A stretch of DNA of 64,000 nucleotides, from contig NZ_BDAI01000003.1 of the NCBI RefSeq assembly GCF_002091755.1, positions 62,001 to 126,000 of the forward strand, in the 5' to 3' direction. This document shows, one piece after another, positions 25,715 through 34,203 of the stretch (within the stretch, counting starts at the first letter, position 1; every line of letters starts with the position of its first letter). A program made the translations under genes and the position numbers. The notes beneath the pieces were generated by a model. It did no database searches. It worked only from the letters and a program-made list of their open reading frames with translations, and had not been told where the DNA came from. The DNA is from Pseudomonas nitroreducens NBRC 12694 (GTDB taxonomy: Bacteria; Pseudomonadota; Gammaproteobacteria; Pseudomonadales; Pseudomonadaceae).

Positions 25715-26736
25715 GCAAGCGAATCGCAAGTCCCGGCCTCTGGTCGTTGGCCGCCTGCGTTGGCCTGAGCACTGTGTTCCTCGCCAGTTGCACCGGCAAC
25801 CGCGCGCCTCAACCGCAGCCGCAGGTGAACAACGGCATTTCCGGCCCCTATGACTACAACCGTCCGCACCGCGACGGCGCGCCCTGGTGGGACGTCGACG
25901 TCTCGCGCATCCCGGACGCCGTGCCGATGCCGCACAACGGGCCGTTCAAGAACAACCCCTACACCGTGCTGGGCAAGACCTACTACCCGCTCAATAACGC
26001 CAGTGCCTATAGCGTGACCGGCACGGCGTCCTGGTATGGCACCAAGTTCCATGGCCAGGCCACCGCCAATGGCGAGCAGTACGACCTGTACGGCATGACC
26101 GCCGCGCACAAGACCCTGCCGCTGCCCAGCTACGTGCGCGTCACCAACCTGGACAACGGCAAGAGCGTCATCGTCCGCGTCAACGACCGCGGCCCGTTCT
26201 ACTCCGACCGGGTGATCGACCTGTCCTTCGCCGCCGCCAAGAAACTCGGCTACGCCGAAACCGGCACCGCGCATGTCAAGGTCGAGGGTATCGACCCCGA
26301 CCGCTGGTGGGCTTCCCAGGGCAAGCAGCCGCCGATGATCATGGCCTTGCCGAAGATGGCCTCGCAGCCCGCCGCCGCGCAGCCACAAGCGGTCGCCATG
26401 GCCCAGCCCATCGAGACCTACACCCCGCCGCCGGCGCAACACGCCGTACCGGTGGCGCCGGTCCAGATCGACTCAAAAAAAAACGCTTCATTACCAGCCG
26501 ATGGCCTGTATCTCCAGGTGGGTGCCTTCGCCAACCCGGACGCTGCGGAGCTGCTCAAGGAGAAAGTCGGCGGCCTGACGGGGGCGAAATCCTTTATCAG
26601 CTCGGTCGTGGTCAACCAGCAGACCTTGTACCGGGTGCGCCTGGGGCCGATCGGAACGCAGGATGAAGCAAGCCGGATGCAGGACAGCATCCGCGTGGCC
26701 AACCTTGGCCAACCCAAGCTCGTGCGCCTGGACTGA
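25711..26736 (+). CDS. rlpA: Septal ring lytic transglycosylase RlpA
   Basis: RlpA cleaves denuded glycan strands at the septum. The 341-residue protein has a lipobox LASC (Cys near 27), a double-psi beta-barrel domain (GTASWYGTKFHGQATANGE, ending GIDPDRWW) and a C-terminal SPOR domain (LYLQVGAFANPDAAELL) that binds denuded glycan. The start is a TTG overlapping the transglycosylase stop (TTGA). A run of nine A residues encodes part of the linker before the SPOR domain (GACTCAAAAAAAAACGC), a possible slippage point that would remove or restore that domain. Confidence 0.94.
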   Translation: MSKRIASPGLWSLAACVGLSTVFLASCTGNRAPQPQPQVNNGISGPYDYNRPHRDGAPWWDVDVSRIPDAVPMPHNGPFKNNPYTVLGKTYYPLNNASAYSVTGTASWYGTKFHGQATANGEQYDLYGMTAAHKTLPLPSYVRVTNLDNGKSVIVRVNDRGPFYSDRVIDLSFAAAKKLGYAETGTAHVKVEGIDPDRWWASQGKQPPMIMALPKMASQPAAAQPQAVAMAQPIETYTPPPAQHAVPVAPVQIDSKKNASLPADGLYLQVGAFANPDAAELLKEKVGGLTGAKSFISSVVVNQQTLYRVRLGPIGTQDEASRMQDSIRVANLGQPKLVRLD

Positions 26737-26783
26737 GATTCCACCGTACGTGCGATAGCGGCACATAGAGGCCGCCTCACGAG

Positions 26784-26806
26784 ATCCCCCCGCGGGGGAT
26801 TGTTTG
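26784..26806 (+). terminator. Hairpin terminator after rlpA
   Basis: ATCCCCC (26784-26790), loop CGC, GGGGGAT (26794-26800), followed by TGTTTG. It lies 47 bases after the rlpA stop and 27 bases before dacC. The T tail is short, so it may only partly separate dacC from the upstream operon. Confidence 0.65.
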
Positions 26807-26832
26807 ACCATTAGTGAACCCCAGAGAGACGG

Positions 26833-27990
26833 ATGAACATCTTCAACTTCGCCAAACGCCTGTCCTTGCTCGTGCTGTTCAGCGCCCCCGTGGCCAGCTG
26901 GGCAGCTGAAGTCGTTCCCGCCGCCCCGCAACTCGCGGCCAAGGCCTGGGTGCTGATGGACGGCGCCAGCGGCAACATCCTGGTCGAGAACGCCGGCGAC
27001 GAGCGCCTGCCGCCCGCCAGCCTGACCAAGCTGATGACCGCCTACATCGCCACCAAGGAAATCGAAGGCGGCCGCATCGCCGAATCCGACCTGGTCACCG
27101 TCAGCGAACATGCCTGGCGCACCGGCGGTTCGCGCATGTTCATCAAGGTCGGCTCCCAGGTCTCGGTGAGCGACCTGCTGCACGGCATCATCATCCAGTC
27201 CGGCAACGACGCCTCGGTCGCACTGGCCGAGCACATCGCCGGCAGCGAAGACGCCTTCGCCGACATGATGAACACCACCGCGCAGAAGCTGGGCATGACC
27301 AATTCCCACTTCATGGACGCCACCGGCCTGCCCAACCCGGACCATTACTCGTCCGCCAAGGACATGGCTGTACTGGCCCGTGCCATCATCTACGGCGAGC
27401 CGACCCACTACGCCATCTACGCGCAGAAAGAGTTCTTCTGGAACAACATCAAGCAGCCCAACCGCAACCTGCTGCTGTGGCGTGACAAGACCGTCGACGG
27501 CCTGAAGACCGGCCACACCGACGAAGCCGGCTATTGCCTGGTGGCTTCCGCCGTGCGCGACGGCCAGCGCATGATCGCCGTGGTGTTCGGCACCAACAGC
27601 GAACAGGCCCGCGCCGCCGAGACCCAGAAGCTGCTGACCTACGGCTTCCGCTTCTTCGAATCGCAGACCTTCTACAAGAAGGGCGCCGAGCTGACCAAGG
27701 CCATGGTCTGGAAAGGCTCCGACCACGAAGTGAAGGCCGGCCTGTCCGAAGACCTGACTATGACCGTACCGCGCGGCCAGCTCAAGCAGCTGCAGGCCAA
27801 CATGGTTGTCGAACCGAACCTGATGGCGCCGATCCAGCAGGGCCAGGTGATCGGCAAGGTCGAGGTCAAGTTGGGTGACAAGGTCGTCCGCACCTCTGAT
27901 CTGGTCGCCCTGAACGCCGTGGAAGAAGGCGGTTTCTTCCGCCGTATCTGGGACAGCATCCGCCTGTTCTTCTTCGGTCTGTTCAACTGA
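26833..27990 (+). CDS. dacC: D-alanyl-D-alanine carboxypeptidase (PBP5/6 type)
   Basis: DacC trims the terminal D-Ala of peptidoglycan stem peptides. The 385-residue protein has a signal peptide ending near SWAAE (residue 25), the catalytic S63-L-T-K66, SGN and KTG (DGLKTGHTDE) motifs, a C-terminal beta domain and an amphipathic membrane-anchoring tail (FFRRIWDSIRLFFFGLFN). It follows rlpA after a terminator-like hairpin, with GAGAGACGG before the ATG. Confidence 0.95.
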   Translation: MNIFNFAKRLSLLVLFSAPVASWAAEVVPAAPQLAAKAWVLMDGASGNILVENAGDERLPPASLTKLMTAYIATKEIEGGRIAESDLVTVSEHAWRTGGSRMFIKVGSQVSVSDLLHGIIIQSGNDASVALAEHIAGSEDAFADMMNTTAQKLGMTNSHFMDATGLPNPDHYSSAKDMAVLARAIIYGEPTHYAIYAQKEFFWNNIKQPNRNLLLWRDKTVDGLKTGHTDEAGYCLVASAVRDGQRMIAVVFGTNSEQARAAETQKLLTYGFRFFESQTFYKKGAELTKAMVWKGSDHEVKAGLSEDLTMTVPRGQLKQLQANMVVEPNLMAPIQQGQVIGKVEVKLGDKVVRTSDLVALNAVEEGGFFRRIWDSIRLFFFGLFN

Positions 27991-27998
27991 CCGCCTGT

Positions 27999-28030
27999 CC
28001 CGGCCTTGTACTTTTGTATACAAGGCCGGG
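27999..28030. terminator. Strong hairpin after dacC
   Basis: CCCGGCCTTGTA (27999-28010) and TACAAGGCCGGG (28019-28030) form a perfect 12 bp stem with an eight-base loop, nine bases after the dacC stop. The downstream side is ATTGACCC, so there is no strong T tail. Confidence 0.6.
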
Positions 28031-28176
28031 ATTGACCCGCCCGCGCAGTCGCAAACTCGGGTAAAATGCCCGCCTGCGACTGCCTGGTCCCCCCGTGGTC
28101 CGGCAGTTGCCGTCCGATCCACCCGGAGCGCCCCCCGGACGCTCATGCGGAGGCGGGCCATCCGCCCGCGACAGCC

Positions 28177-28476
28177 ATGACTGATACCCCTGATACCGCT
28201 GACACCCCAGAACAGCCTGCACCGAAGATCGAGTTCCCTTGCGAACGCTATCCGATCAAGGTCATCGGTGATGCCGGGGAAGGCTTCCCGGACCTGGTCG
28301 TCGAAGTCATCCAGCGCCACGCGCCGGATCTCGACATTACCACCCTGGTCACCCGTGACAGCCGCAACGGCCGCTTCCTGTCCGTGCAGGTGCTGATCAC
28401 TGCCACCGGCGTCGACCAACTGCAGAACATCCATAAAGATCTGCGCGCCACCGGCCGCGTCCACATGGTGCTCTGA
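28177..28476 (+). CDS. YbeD/DUF493 family protein
   Basis: A 99-residue protein with an acidic N-terminal stretch ([14 protein letters not shown]) and the conserved DUF493 domain [18 protein letters not shown], ending HMVL. In E. coli, ybeD also lies between dacA and lipB; the fold resembles the ACT-like regulatory domain of serine deaminase. Function unknown. The ATG at 28177 is chosen because upstream frame sequence is not conserved. Its stop overlaps the lipB ATG (TGATG). Confidence 0.85.
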   Translation: MTDTPDTADTPEQPAPKIEFPCERYPIKVIGDAGEGFPDLVVEVIQRHAPDLDITTLVTRDSRNGRFLSVQVLITATGVDQLQNIHKDLRATGRVHMVL

Positions 28477-29120
28477 TGGGCGAAACGCTGGGCTTTCGTG
28501 AGCTGGGCATCCTGCCTTACGAGCCGACCTGGCACGCCATGCAGCGCTTCACCGCCGAGCGCGAACCTGTCACGCCCGATGAAGTCTGGCTGCTCGAGCA
28601 CGAGCGCGTATTCACCCAGGGGCAGGCCGGCAAGGCCGAACACGTGCTGTTTCCCGGCGACATCCCGGTCGTCCAGGTCGACCGCGGCGGTCAGGTGACC
28701 TACCACGGCCCCGGCCAGTTGGTCGCCTACCTGATGCTCGACGTGCGCCGCTCCGGCATCGGTGTGCGCGACCTCGTCTCGCGCATCGAACAGAGCCTTA
28801 TCGGCCTGCTGGACAGCTACGGTGTTACCGCTGTGTCCAAACCCGATGCTCCGGGCGTCTATGTGGACGGCGCGAAGATCGCATCCCTCGGCCTGCGCAT
28901 CCGCAATGGCCGCTCCTTCCATGGTCTGGCCTTGAACGTGGACATGGACCTGGAACCCTTTCGACGCATCAATCCCTGCGGTTACGCAGGCATGGCCATG
29001 ACCCAGCTCAGTCAGCTGGCTGGCCCCATCGCATTGGCCGATGTGCGCGAGCGCCTGCGTGGCGAACTCGTCGAACGCCTTGGCTACGCGGCACAGAAGA
29101 CCCTAACGGGCGGGATCTAA
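28476..29120 (+). CDS. lipB: Octanoyl-ACP:protein N-octanoyltransferase LipB
   Basis: LipB moves octanoate from ACP to lipoyl domains. The 214-residue protein has [35 protein letters not shown]134 in [12 protein letters not shown] and the catalytic cysteine C168 in INPCGYAGM. It is coupled to ybeD and followed five bases later by lipA, so octanoyl transfer and sulfur insertion are co-expressed. Confidence 0.96.
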   Translation: MGETLGFRELGILPYEPTWHAMQRFTAEREPVTPDEVWLLEHERVFTQGQAGKAEHVLFPGDIPVVQVDRGGQVTYHGPGQLVAYLMLDVRRSGIGVRDLVSRIEQSLIGLLDSYGVTAVSKPDAPGVYVDGAKIASLGLRIRNGRSFHGLALNVDMDLEPFRRINPCGYAGMAMTQLSQLAGPIALADVRERLRGELVERLGYAAQKTLTGGI

Positions 29121-29125
29121 CCTAG

Positions 29126-30121
29126 ATGAGCACTGTTGTGGAGAACTCCGGTCAGGCCGCCCCGGCTGCCAAGCCCGGCAAGGTGGAAGTTGGCGTCAAG
29201 CTGCGCGGCGCAGAAAAGGTCGCGCGCATTCCGGTGAAGATCATCCCCACCGACGAACTGCCGAAGAAGCCCGACTGGATTCGCGTGCGCATCCCCGTTT
29301 CCCCCGAGGTCGACCGCATCAAGCAACTGCTGCGCAAGCACAAGCTGCACAGTGTCTGCGAGGAAGCCTCCTGCCCGAACCTGGGCGAGTGCTTCTCCGG
29401 TGGCACCGCGACGTTCATGATCATGGGCGACATCTGCACCCGTCGCTGCCCGTTCTGCGACGTCGGCCATGGACGTCCGAAGCCGCTGGATGTCGACGAG
29501 CCGACCAACCTCGCCATCGCCATCGCCGACCTGCGCCTGAAGTACGTGGTGATCACCTCGGTGGACCGCGACGACCTGCGTGACGGCGGCGCTCAGCACT
29601 TCGCTGACTGTCTGCGCGAGATCCGCAAGCTGTCCCCTGGCGTCCAACTGGAGACCCTGGTGCCGGACTATCGCGGCCGCATGGACATCGCCCTGGAAAT
29701 CACCGCCAACGAGCCGCCGGACGTGTTCAACCACAACCTGGAAACCGTCCCGCGCCTGTACAAGTCGTCCCGTCCGGGCTCCGACTTCGAGTGGTCGCTC
29801 GACCTGCTGCAGAAGTTCAAGCAGATGGTGCCGCACGTACCGACCAAGTCCGGCCTGATGCTCGGCCTGGGCGAGACCGACGAGGAAGTCATCGAAGTCA
29901 TGCAGCGCATGCGCGAGCACGACATCGACATGCTGACCCTCGGCCAGTACCTGCAACCCTCGCGCAACCACCTGCCGGTGCAGCGCTTCGTCCACCCGGA
30001 CACCTTTGCCTGGTTCGCCGAGGAAGGCGAGAAGATGGGCTTCAAGAATGTCGCTTCCGGCCCGCTGGTACGTTCGTCGTACCATGCCGACCAGCAGGCG
30101 CACGGCACCAAGATCGGCTGA
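29126..30121 (+). CDS. lipA: Lipoyl synthase
   Basis: LipA inserts two sulfurs into protein-bound octanoyl groups by radical SAM chemistry. Two iron-sulfur clusters are visible: the auxiliary cluster cysteines C78, C83 and C89 ([12 protein letters not shown]) and the radical SAM cluster C104, C108 and C111 (CTRRCPFC). The C-terminal RSSYHAD segment supplies the conserved Ser. At 331 residues it is full length. It ends just before a canonical terminator. Confidence 0.97.
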   Translation: MSTVVENSGQAAPAAKPGKVEVGVKLRGAEKVARIPVKIIPTDELPKKPDWIRVRIPVSPEVDRIKQLLRKHKLHSVCEEASCPNLGECFSGGTATFMIMGDICTRRCPFCDVGHGRPKPLDVDEPTNLAIAIADLRLKYVVITSVDRDDLRDGGAQHFADCLREIRKLSPGVQLETLVPDYRGRMDIALEITANEPPDVFNHNLETVPRLYKSSRPGSDFEWSLDLLQKFKQMVPHVPTKSGLMLGLGETDEEVIEVMQRMREHDIDMLTLGQYLQPSRNHLPVQRFVHPDTFAWFAEEGEKMGFKNVASGPLVRSSYHADQQAHGTKIG

Positions 30122-30144
30122 GCCGTCGGTTCTGCTAGGAAAAA

Positions 30145-30165
30145 GGCGCCCTTGGGCGCCTTTTT
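30145..30165 (+). terminator. Rho-independent terminator after lipA
   Basis: GGCGCCC (30145-30151), loop TT, GGGCGCC (30154-30160), then TTTTTCGTT. AAAAA precedes the stem, so it may also work for the convergent transglycosylase gene, whose stop is at 30169. Confidence 0.9.
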
Positions 30166-30168
30166 CGT

Positions 30169-31431
30169 TCAGCTCTTTTGCCGGAGCTGTCCGAGTAGCG
30201 CCGGGGTCGGATAGCCGTCCGCCGGCGAGCCGATCGACTGCTGGTAGGCCCGGATTGCCTTGCGGGTATTGGCGCCAATGATGCCGTCGGCAGTTCCCGG
30301 CTGGTAACCGCGCTGCACCAGCAGTTGCTGCAGTTCGATACGCTCCGAGCGGCTCAGCGGCGTGTCCTCCAGCGGCCAGCTCCCCGCCAGTTGTCCGCCG
30401 CCCCTGAAACTGTCGGCCAGGAGGCCCACAGCGAGCGCGTAGGAGGTCGAATTGTTGTACTTGAGGATGGCGCGGAAGTTATCGGTCACCAGGAAGGCCG
30501 GGCCGCGATAGCCGGCGGGCAACAGCAGTGAAACACTGGCTTGCGGGTCGCTCGGCAGGTTCCCGCTGGCTACCTTGATGCCCTGGCGCAGCCACTCGTT
30601 CATCGGTTTGCGGATGTCCATGTCGGCCTGGGCATAGTCGAAGCCCTGCGGCAGGCGCACTTCGAAACCCCAGCTCTGGCCTTGCTGCCAGCCGGAACTC
30701 TTCAGGTAGTTGGCGGTGGAGGCCAGGGCGTCGGGGGACGAGCCCCAGATATCGCGGCGACCGTCGCCATCGAAGTCCACGGCGTAGCGGTTGTACGTGG
30801 TCGGGATGAACTGCGTCTGCCCCATGGCGCCGGCCCAGGAGCCGATCATGTTGCTGGCGGGCACGTCGCCGTGCTGGAGGATCTGCAGCGCGGCGATCAA
30901 CTGGTCGCGGCCGAAGTCCGGGCGACGGCCCTCGTAGGCCAGGGTGGCGAGGGAGCGGATGACGTTCTTGCTGCCCATCTGCTGGCCGAAGTTGCTTTCC
31001 ATGCCCCAGATCGCCACGACGGCCTCCCGCTCTACGCCGTAGGTTGCGTCGATGCGCTGCAGTACCTCGGCGTTCTGTTGCAGGCGGTCCTGTCCGTTGT
31101 GTACTCGCGCGGATGACACCGCGCTTTCCAGGTATTGCCAGACGGGACGGCTGAACTCGGGTTGGCTGCGGTCGGCAGTGACAACCGATTCATCCGGCTC
31201 GATGCCTTCGAATGCGCTGTCGAAGGTTGAAGCGCTGATGCCTGCGGCGAGTGCCTGTGCGCGGAAGCCGTCGCGCCATTGGGCGAAGCTCTGCGTGGGT
31301 TGCGCGCGCTCGGTGGCGGCGCCTTTGGGCGGTGGCTCGGTGCAGGAGGTCAGCAGGCCGAAGCTGGCCAGGGACAGGGCGGCGACGAGCAGGCAGCGTT
31401 GGCCGACAACGGGTGAAACAGGCTTGCGCAT
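30169..31431 (-). CDS. MltB-family lytic transglycosylase with peptidoglycan-binding domain (SltB3-like)
   Basis: The 420-residue protein has a signal sequence ending in a lipobox-like LLTSC, an MltB catalytic domain with the catalytic Glu in WGMESNFGQQMG, then SWAGAMGQTQFIPTTYN and VDFDGDGRRDIW, and a C-terminal peptidoglycan-binding domain (LQQLLVQRGYQPGTADGIIG). P. aeruginosa SltB3 has the same layout. The ATG at 31429-31431 is preferred because GAGGAGAG lies just upstream; a longer frame adds a non-conserved N-terminus. It is convergent with lipA. Confidence 0.92.
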   Translation of the reverse strand: MRKPVSPVVGQRCLLVAALSLASFGLLTSCTEPPPKGAATERAQPTQSFAQWRDGFRAQALAAGISASTFDSAFEGIEPDESVVTADRSQPEFSRPVWQYLESAVSSARVHNGQDRLQQNAEVLQRIDATYGVEREAVVAIWGMESNFGQQMGSKNVIRSLATLAYEGRRPDFGRDQLIAALQILQHGDVPASNMIGSWAGAMGQTQFIPTTYNRYAVDFDGDGRRDIWGSSPDALASTANYLKSSGWQQGQSWGFEVRLPQGFDYAQADMDIRKPMNEWLRQGIKVASGNLPSDPQASVSLLLPAGYRGPAFLVTDNFRAILKYNNSTSYALAVGLLADSFRGGGQLAGSWPLEDTPLSRSERIELQQLLVQRGYQPGTADGIIGANTRKAIRAYQQSIGSPADGYPTPALLGQLRQKS

Positions 31432-31611
31432 TGCTCTCCTCGGGTACTGGCAGGCGAGGGGCCACCTTAACATGGCCATTGTGACGCGTCTGCGCTGGGC
31501 AGAGGCGACGGATACGCAAGGTTCGACGGCCGCCGCGGTGGAAAATTCCCGCCACCGGGCGGCCGAGCCCGCGGGTGAACCGTCAAGGCATTCCTGCCAG
31601 CGTGATCCTGG

Positions 31612-31911
31612 TTATTGCGTGGGGCTGGCGCCGGTTTCCTTGTCGACCTTCGGGGCGCTCTGGTCGAGTTCCTTGAGCATGTCGTCGTAGGCGGCACAGT
31701 CGTCCGGGCGCTGTTCGCTGGAACGGGACTTCTTCATTTCCGCGAGTTTTTCGTTGAGTTTCTGTGCGCGCTGGGGATCGCTGCGGGTGACTTCGGTGAC
31801 CTTGGCGGCGACTTGCTTGCCTTTGGCTTCGGCTTCCTGGTCGGAGCAGAACGCGTGGGCGGAGAGGCTGAAGGGAAGAGCGAGGATGGCGGCTATCAGG
31901 GGCGTTTTCAT
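31612..31911 (-). CDS. Small exported protein of unknown function
   Basis: A 99-residue protein with a signal peptide (MKTPLIAAILALPFSLSAHA, cleavage near residue 20) and a charged helical mature part rich in Lys and Glu (QEAEAKGKQVAAKV, AQKLNEKLAEMKKS). Only two cysteines remain after the signal (FCSD near the mature N-terminus and DDCAAY), which could form a disulfide. Function not recognised. Periplasmic location is a prediction. Confidence 0.65.
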   Translation of the reverse strand: MKTPLIAAILALPFSLSAHAFCSDQEAEAKGKQVAAKVTEVTRSDPQRAQKLNEKLAEMKKSRSSEQRPDDCAAYDDMLKELDQSAPKVDKETGASPTQ

Positions 31912-31983
31912 GGTCGGACCTCCAGGTGCGTGGCTGTCCGGTTGAAAGCGAAAGGGCAGGGGTGGTTCAGGTTTTCTGCTGTT

Positions 31984-32136
31984 TCAGGCCGCCAGAAGCG
32001 AAGAAGCCTCCCAGTTACGGGAGGCTTCGCGGCGGTAGCTGCCTTTGCCTTTGGCCGGCTGTTCCTGGCGGCTGCGGAACAGGGGCTGTGCGATCAGAGA
32101 CTTGGCCTTGTTCGGCCGTTTGGATTTCTTCGCCAT
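31984..32136 (-). CDS. arfA: Alternative ribosome-rescue factor ArfA
   Basis: The 50-residue protein starts MAKKSKRPNKAKSLIAQPLF and shows the ArfA signature PLFRSRQEQPAKGKGSYRRE followed by NWEAS. ArfA recruits release factor 2 to ribosomes stalled on mRNAs without stop codons, as a backup to tmRNA. The ATG at 32134-32136 has GAGGA eight bases upstream. A perfect 10 bp hairpin lies in the last quarter of the gene, so the natural mRNA may be cut or ended before the stop codon, which is how arfA is known to be controlled in enterobacteria. Confidence 0.92.
   Translation of the reverse strand: MAKKSKRPNKAKSLIAQPLFRSRQEQPAKGKGSYRREASRNWEASSLLAA
32003..32028 (-). terminator. Hairpin inside the arfA coding sequence
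   Basis: Read on the minus strand, GAAGCCTCCC, a six-base loop, and GGGAGGCTTC form a perfect 10 bp stem followed by TTCGCTTCT. It lies in codons for residues about 37-45, before the stop at 31984-31986. A terminator or RNase III site here would give nonstop mRNA. Confidence 0.75.
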
Positions 32137-32316
32137 GGGGCTTTCCTCGTTGAGGCCGGCGCCGTTGCCGGCGCGCAAATGTTCCGCCTATCTGGCACGC
32201 CTGTCCAATGCCTTTGGTCAGCCGGCGCTCGGGCCAAGGCCGCGGAAGGTCATTCGGGACTACGCTGGCTGCGGCGCACCTTCCTGGCGCATCGGACAGC
32301 TACGAGGACCAGAGCG

Positions 32317-32667
32317 ATGAAGTTTCTCTGCATGATCTATTTCGACGAACACAAGGCGGCAGGGCTGCCGGAGGCCGAACTGCGCGGCATTGTCGATGAG
32401 TGCATGACCTACAGCGAGCAGCTGCGCCGCAGCGGCAACTACATTGCCGCCAACGCGCTCCTGCCCACCGCCACGGGGCGCACGCTGCGCGGCCAGGGTG
32501 AGAGGCTGGCAGTGACGGACGGGCCATTCGCCGAGACGCGGGAGCAACTGGGCGGTTTCTACCTGATCGAGGCCCAGAGCATGGAGGAGGCCGAGCGTAT
32601 CGCCGCGAAGATTCCGCCGGGGCGGTTGGGGTGTGTGGAGGTGCGCCAGGTTCGCGAGTGGGAGTGA
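32317..32667 (+). CDS. YCII/DGPF-domain protein
   Basis: A 116-residue protein of the YCII-related (DGPF) family: MKFLCMIYFDEHKAAG at the start and DGPFAETREQLGGFYLIEA in the middle. Homologues often lie next to ECF sigma factor genes, but none is here. The ferredoxin-like fold suggests a small-molecule enzyme or binding role; not known. The ATG at 32317 follows GAGGACCAGAGCG. It is divergent from arfA and upstream of the MFS gene. Confidence 0.8.
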   Translation: MKFLCMIYFDEHKAAGLPEAELRGIVDECMTYSEQLRRSGNYIAANALLPTATGRTLRGQGERLAVTDGPFAETREQLGGFYLIEAQSMEEAERIAAKIPPGRLGCVEVRQVREWE

Positions 32668-32849
32668 GGTCGTTGGGGTAAGTCAGGTCCTGCAGGTTGC
32701 GAGGTGACTGCGGCGCTTTGTCGCAAAATTTGTAACAGATCTTTTCAGTCGGACGGCTGTGGCGCGTACTGGAGCTCGGCTAGCTTAATAGCTGGCTAAC
32801 TATCGCTCTGGCGTGCAGGGACCGCGGCGCCGCCGGCTGGAGATACGTC

Positions 32850-34082
32850 ATGCAGCAATGGTCCCCGACCCAGCGCAATGTGGTGATCGCTTCGGTGCTC
32901 GCCTGGACGCTGGATGCCTTCGACTTCTTCCTTCTGGTCTTCGTCCTCACCGATATCGCCCAGACCTTCCACGTCGATCTGCCCCAGGTATCGCTGGCGA
33001 TCCTGCTGACCCTGGCCGTGCGACCCATCGGCGCGCTGCTGTTCGGTCGTGCGGCCGAGCGCTACGGGCGTCGGCCGGTGCTGATGATCAACATCCTGAT
33101 CTACTCGCTGCTGGAGCTGGCCTCGGCGTTTTCGCCGAACCTGGCGACCTTCCTGATCCTGCGGGTGGTCTACGGTGTGGCCATGGGCGGAATCTGGGGC
33201 GTGGCCTCGTCGCTGGCGATGGAAACCATTCCCGAGCGCTCGCGCGGAATGGTGTCCGGGCTGTTCCAGGCCGGTTATCCCGCGGGCTACCTGATCGCCT
33301 CGATCATCTACGGCCTGTTCTTCGAGGTGCTGGGCTGGCGCGGGATGTTCATCGTCGGTTGCCTGCCGGTGGTGCTGGTGGCGTTCATCTGGTTCAAGGT
33401 CCCGGAATCACCGATCTGGCAGGCGGCACGCGAACGCAAGGAGTCGACACCGCTATGGCCGGTGCTGCGCAGTCAGTGGAAGTTGTGCCTGTATGCCGTG
33501 CTGCTGATGGCCTGCTTCAACTTCTTCAGCCATGGCACGCAGGACCTCTACCCGACCTTCCTGAAGCTGCAGCACGGGTTCGATACGCACACGGTCAGCC
33601 TGATCGCGGTGGCCTACAACGTCGCGGCGATCCTGGGCGGCATTCTTTTCGGCAGCCTGTCCGAGCGCATCGGGCGGAAGAAGGCGATCATCTGCGCTTC
33701 GCTGCTGGCATTGCCGGTGCTGCCGCTGTGGGCCTTCAGCCATGGCGCGGTGGCGCTGGGCGTCGGTGCCTTCCTCATGCAGTTCATGGTCCAGGGCGCC
33801 TGGGGTGTGATTCCGGCTTATCTCAACGAGCTGGCGCCGATGGGAACCCGTGCGGTGTTGCCGGGGTTCGTCTACCAGTTGGGCAACCTGATCGCTTCGG
33901 TGAACGCGCCGCTGCAGGCGGAAATTGCCAAGAGCTACAGCTATGGCACGGCGATGGCCATCGTGGCCGGGACGGTGGCGATCCTCATCTGCGTGTTGAT
34001 CAGCACCGGCCGCGATACGCGTGGTGTGGCGCTGGACCGCGCGGAAGGACAGGCGCACCGGGCAGTGCCGTCGCGATCCTGA
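32850..34082 (+). CDS. MFS transporter (SHS/AAHS-like sugar or organic acid carrier)
   Basis: The 410-residue protein has 12 predicted membrane helices, the motif between helices 2 and 3 (GRAAERYGRRPV), and the repeat of this motif in the second half (GSLSERIGRKKAI). The N-terminal ASVLAWTLDAFDFFLLVFVL resembles the DxxDxF signature of lactate/sialic-acid/aromatic-acid porters, so a monocarboxylate or aromatic acid is the likely cargo. Ribosome binding site GGAG seven bases upstream. A 182-base gap precedes it with no gene. Confidence 0.85.
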   Translation: MQQWSPTQRNVVIASVLAWTLDAFDFFLLVFVLTDIAQTFHVDLPQVSLAILLTLAVRPIGALLFGRAAERYGRRPVLMINILIYSLLELASAFSPNLATFLILRVVYGVAMGGIWGVASSLAMETIPERSRGMVSGLFQAGYPAGYLIASIIYGLFFEVLGWRGMFIVGCLPVVLVAFIWFKVPESPIWQAARERKESTPLWPVLRSQWKLCLYAVLLMACFNFFSHGTQDLYPTFLKLQHGFDTHTVSLIAVAYNVAAILGGILFGSLSERIGRKKAIICASLLALPVLPLWAFSHGAVALGVGAFLMQFMVQGAWGVIPAYLNELAPMGTRAVLPGFVYQLGNLIASVNAPLQAEIAKSYSYGTAMAIVAGTVAILICVLISTGRDTRGVALDRAEGQAHRAVPSRS

Positions 34083-34203
34083 AGCTCCGGGCGCTGGGCA
34101 GGAGAAAGGGCAAGCGCGCTCCTACGGAGAGCCTCGGAGGCTGCGTTACTTGGCGGCGGGCTTCTCTCAGCCACTCCCGCGGGCGGGGCATGAAACGCGG
34201 TAA

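Noticed and set aside
28032..28067. Promoter TTGACC...TAAAAT upstream of ybeD
   Set aside because: The spacer is 24 bases, too long for a sigma70 promoter; neither hexamer has a proper partner at 16-18 bases.
26491..28464. 657-codon open frame on the minus strand
   Set aside because: It lies antisense to dacC, ybeD and rlpA and its translation shows no family motif. High GC creates long antisense frames; the plus-strand genes are conserved enzymes.
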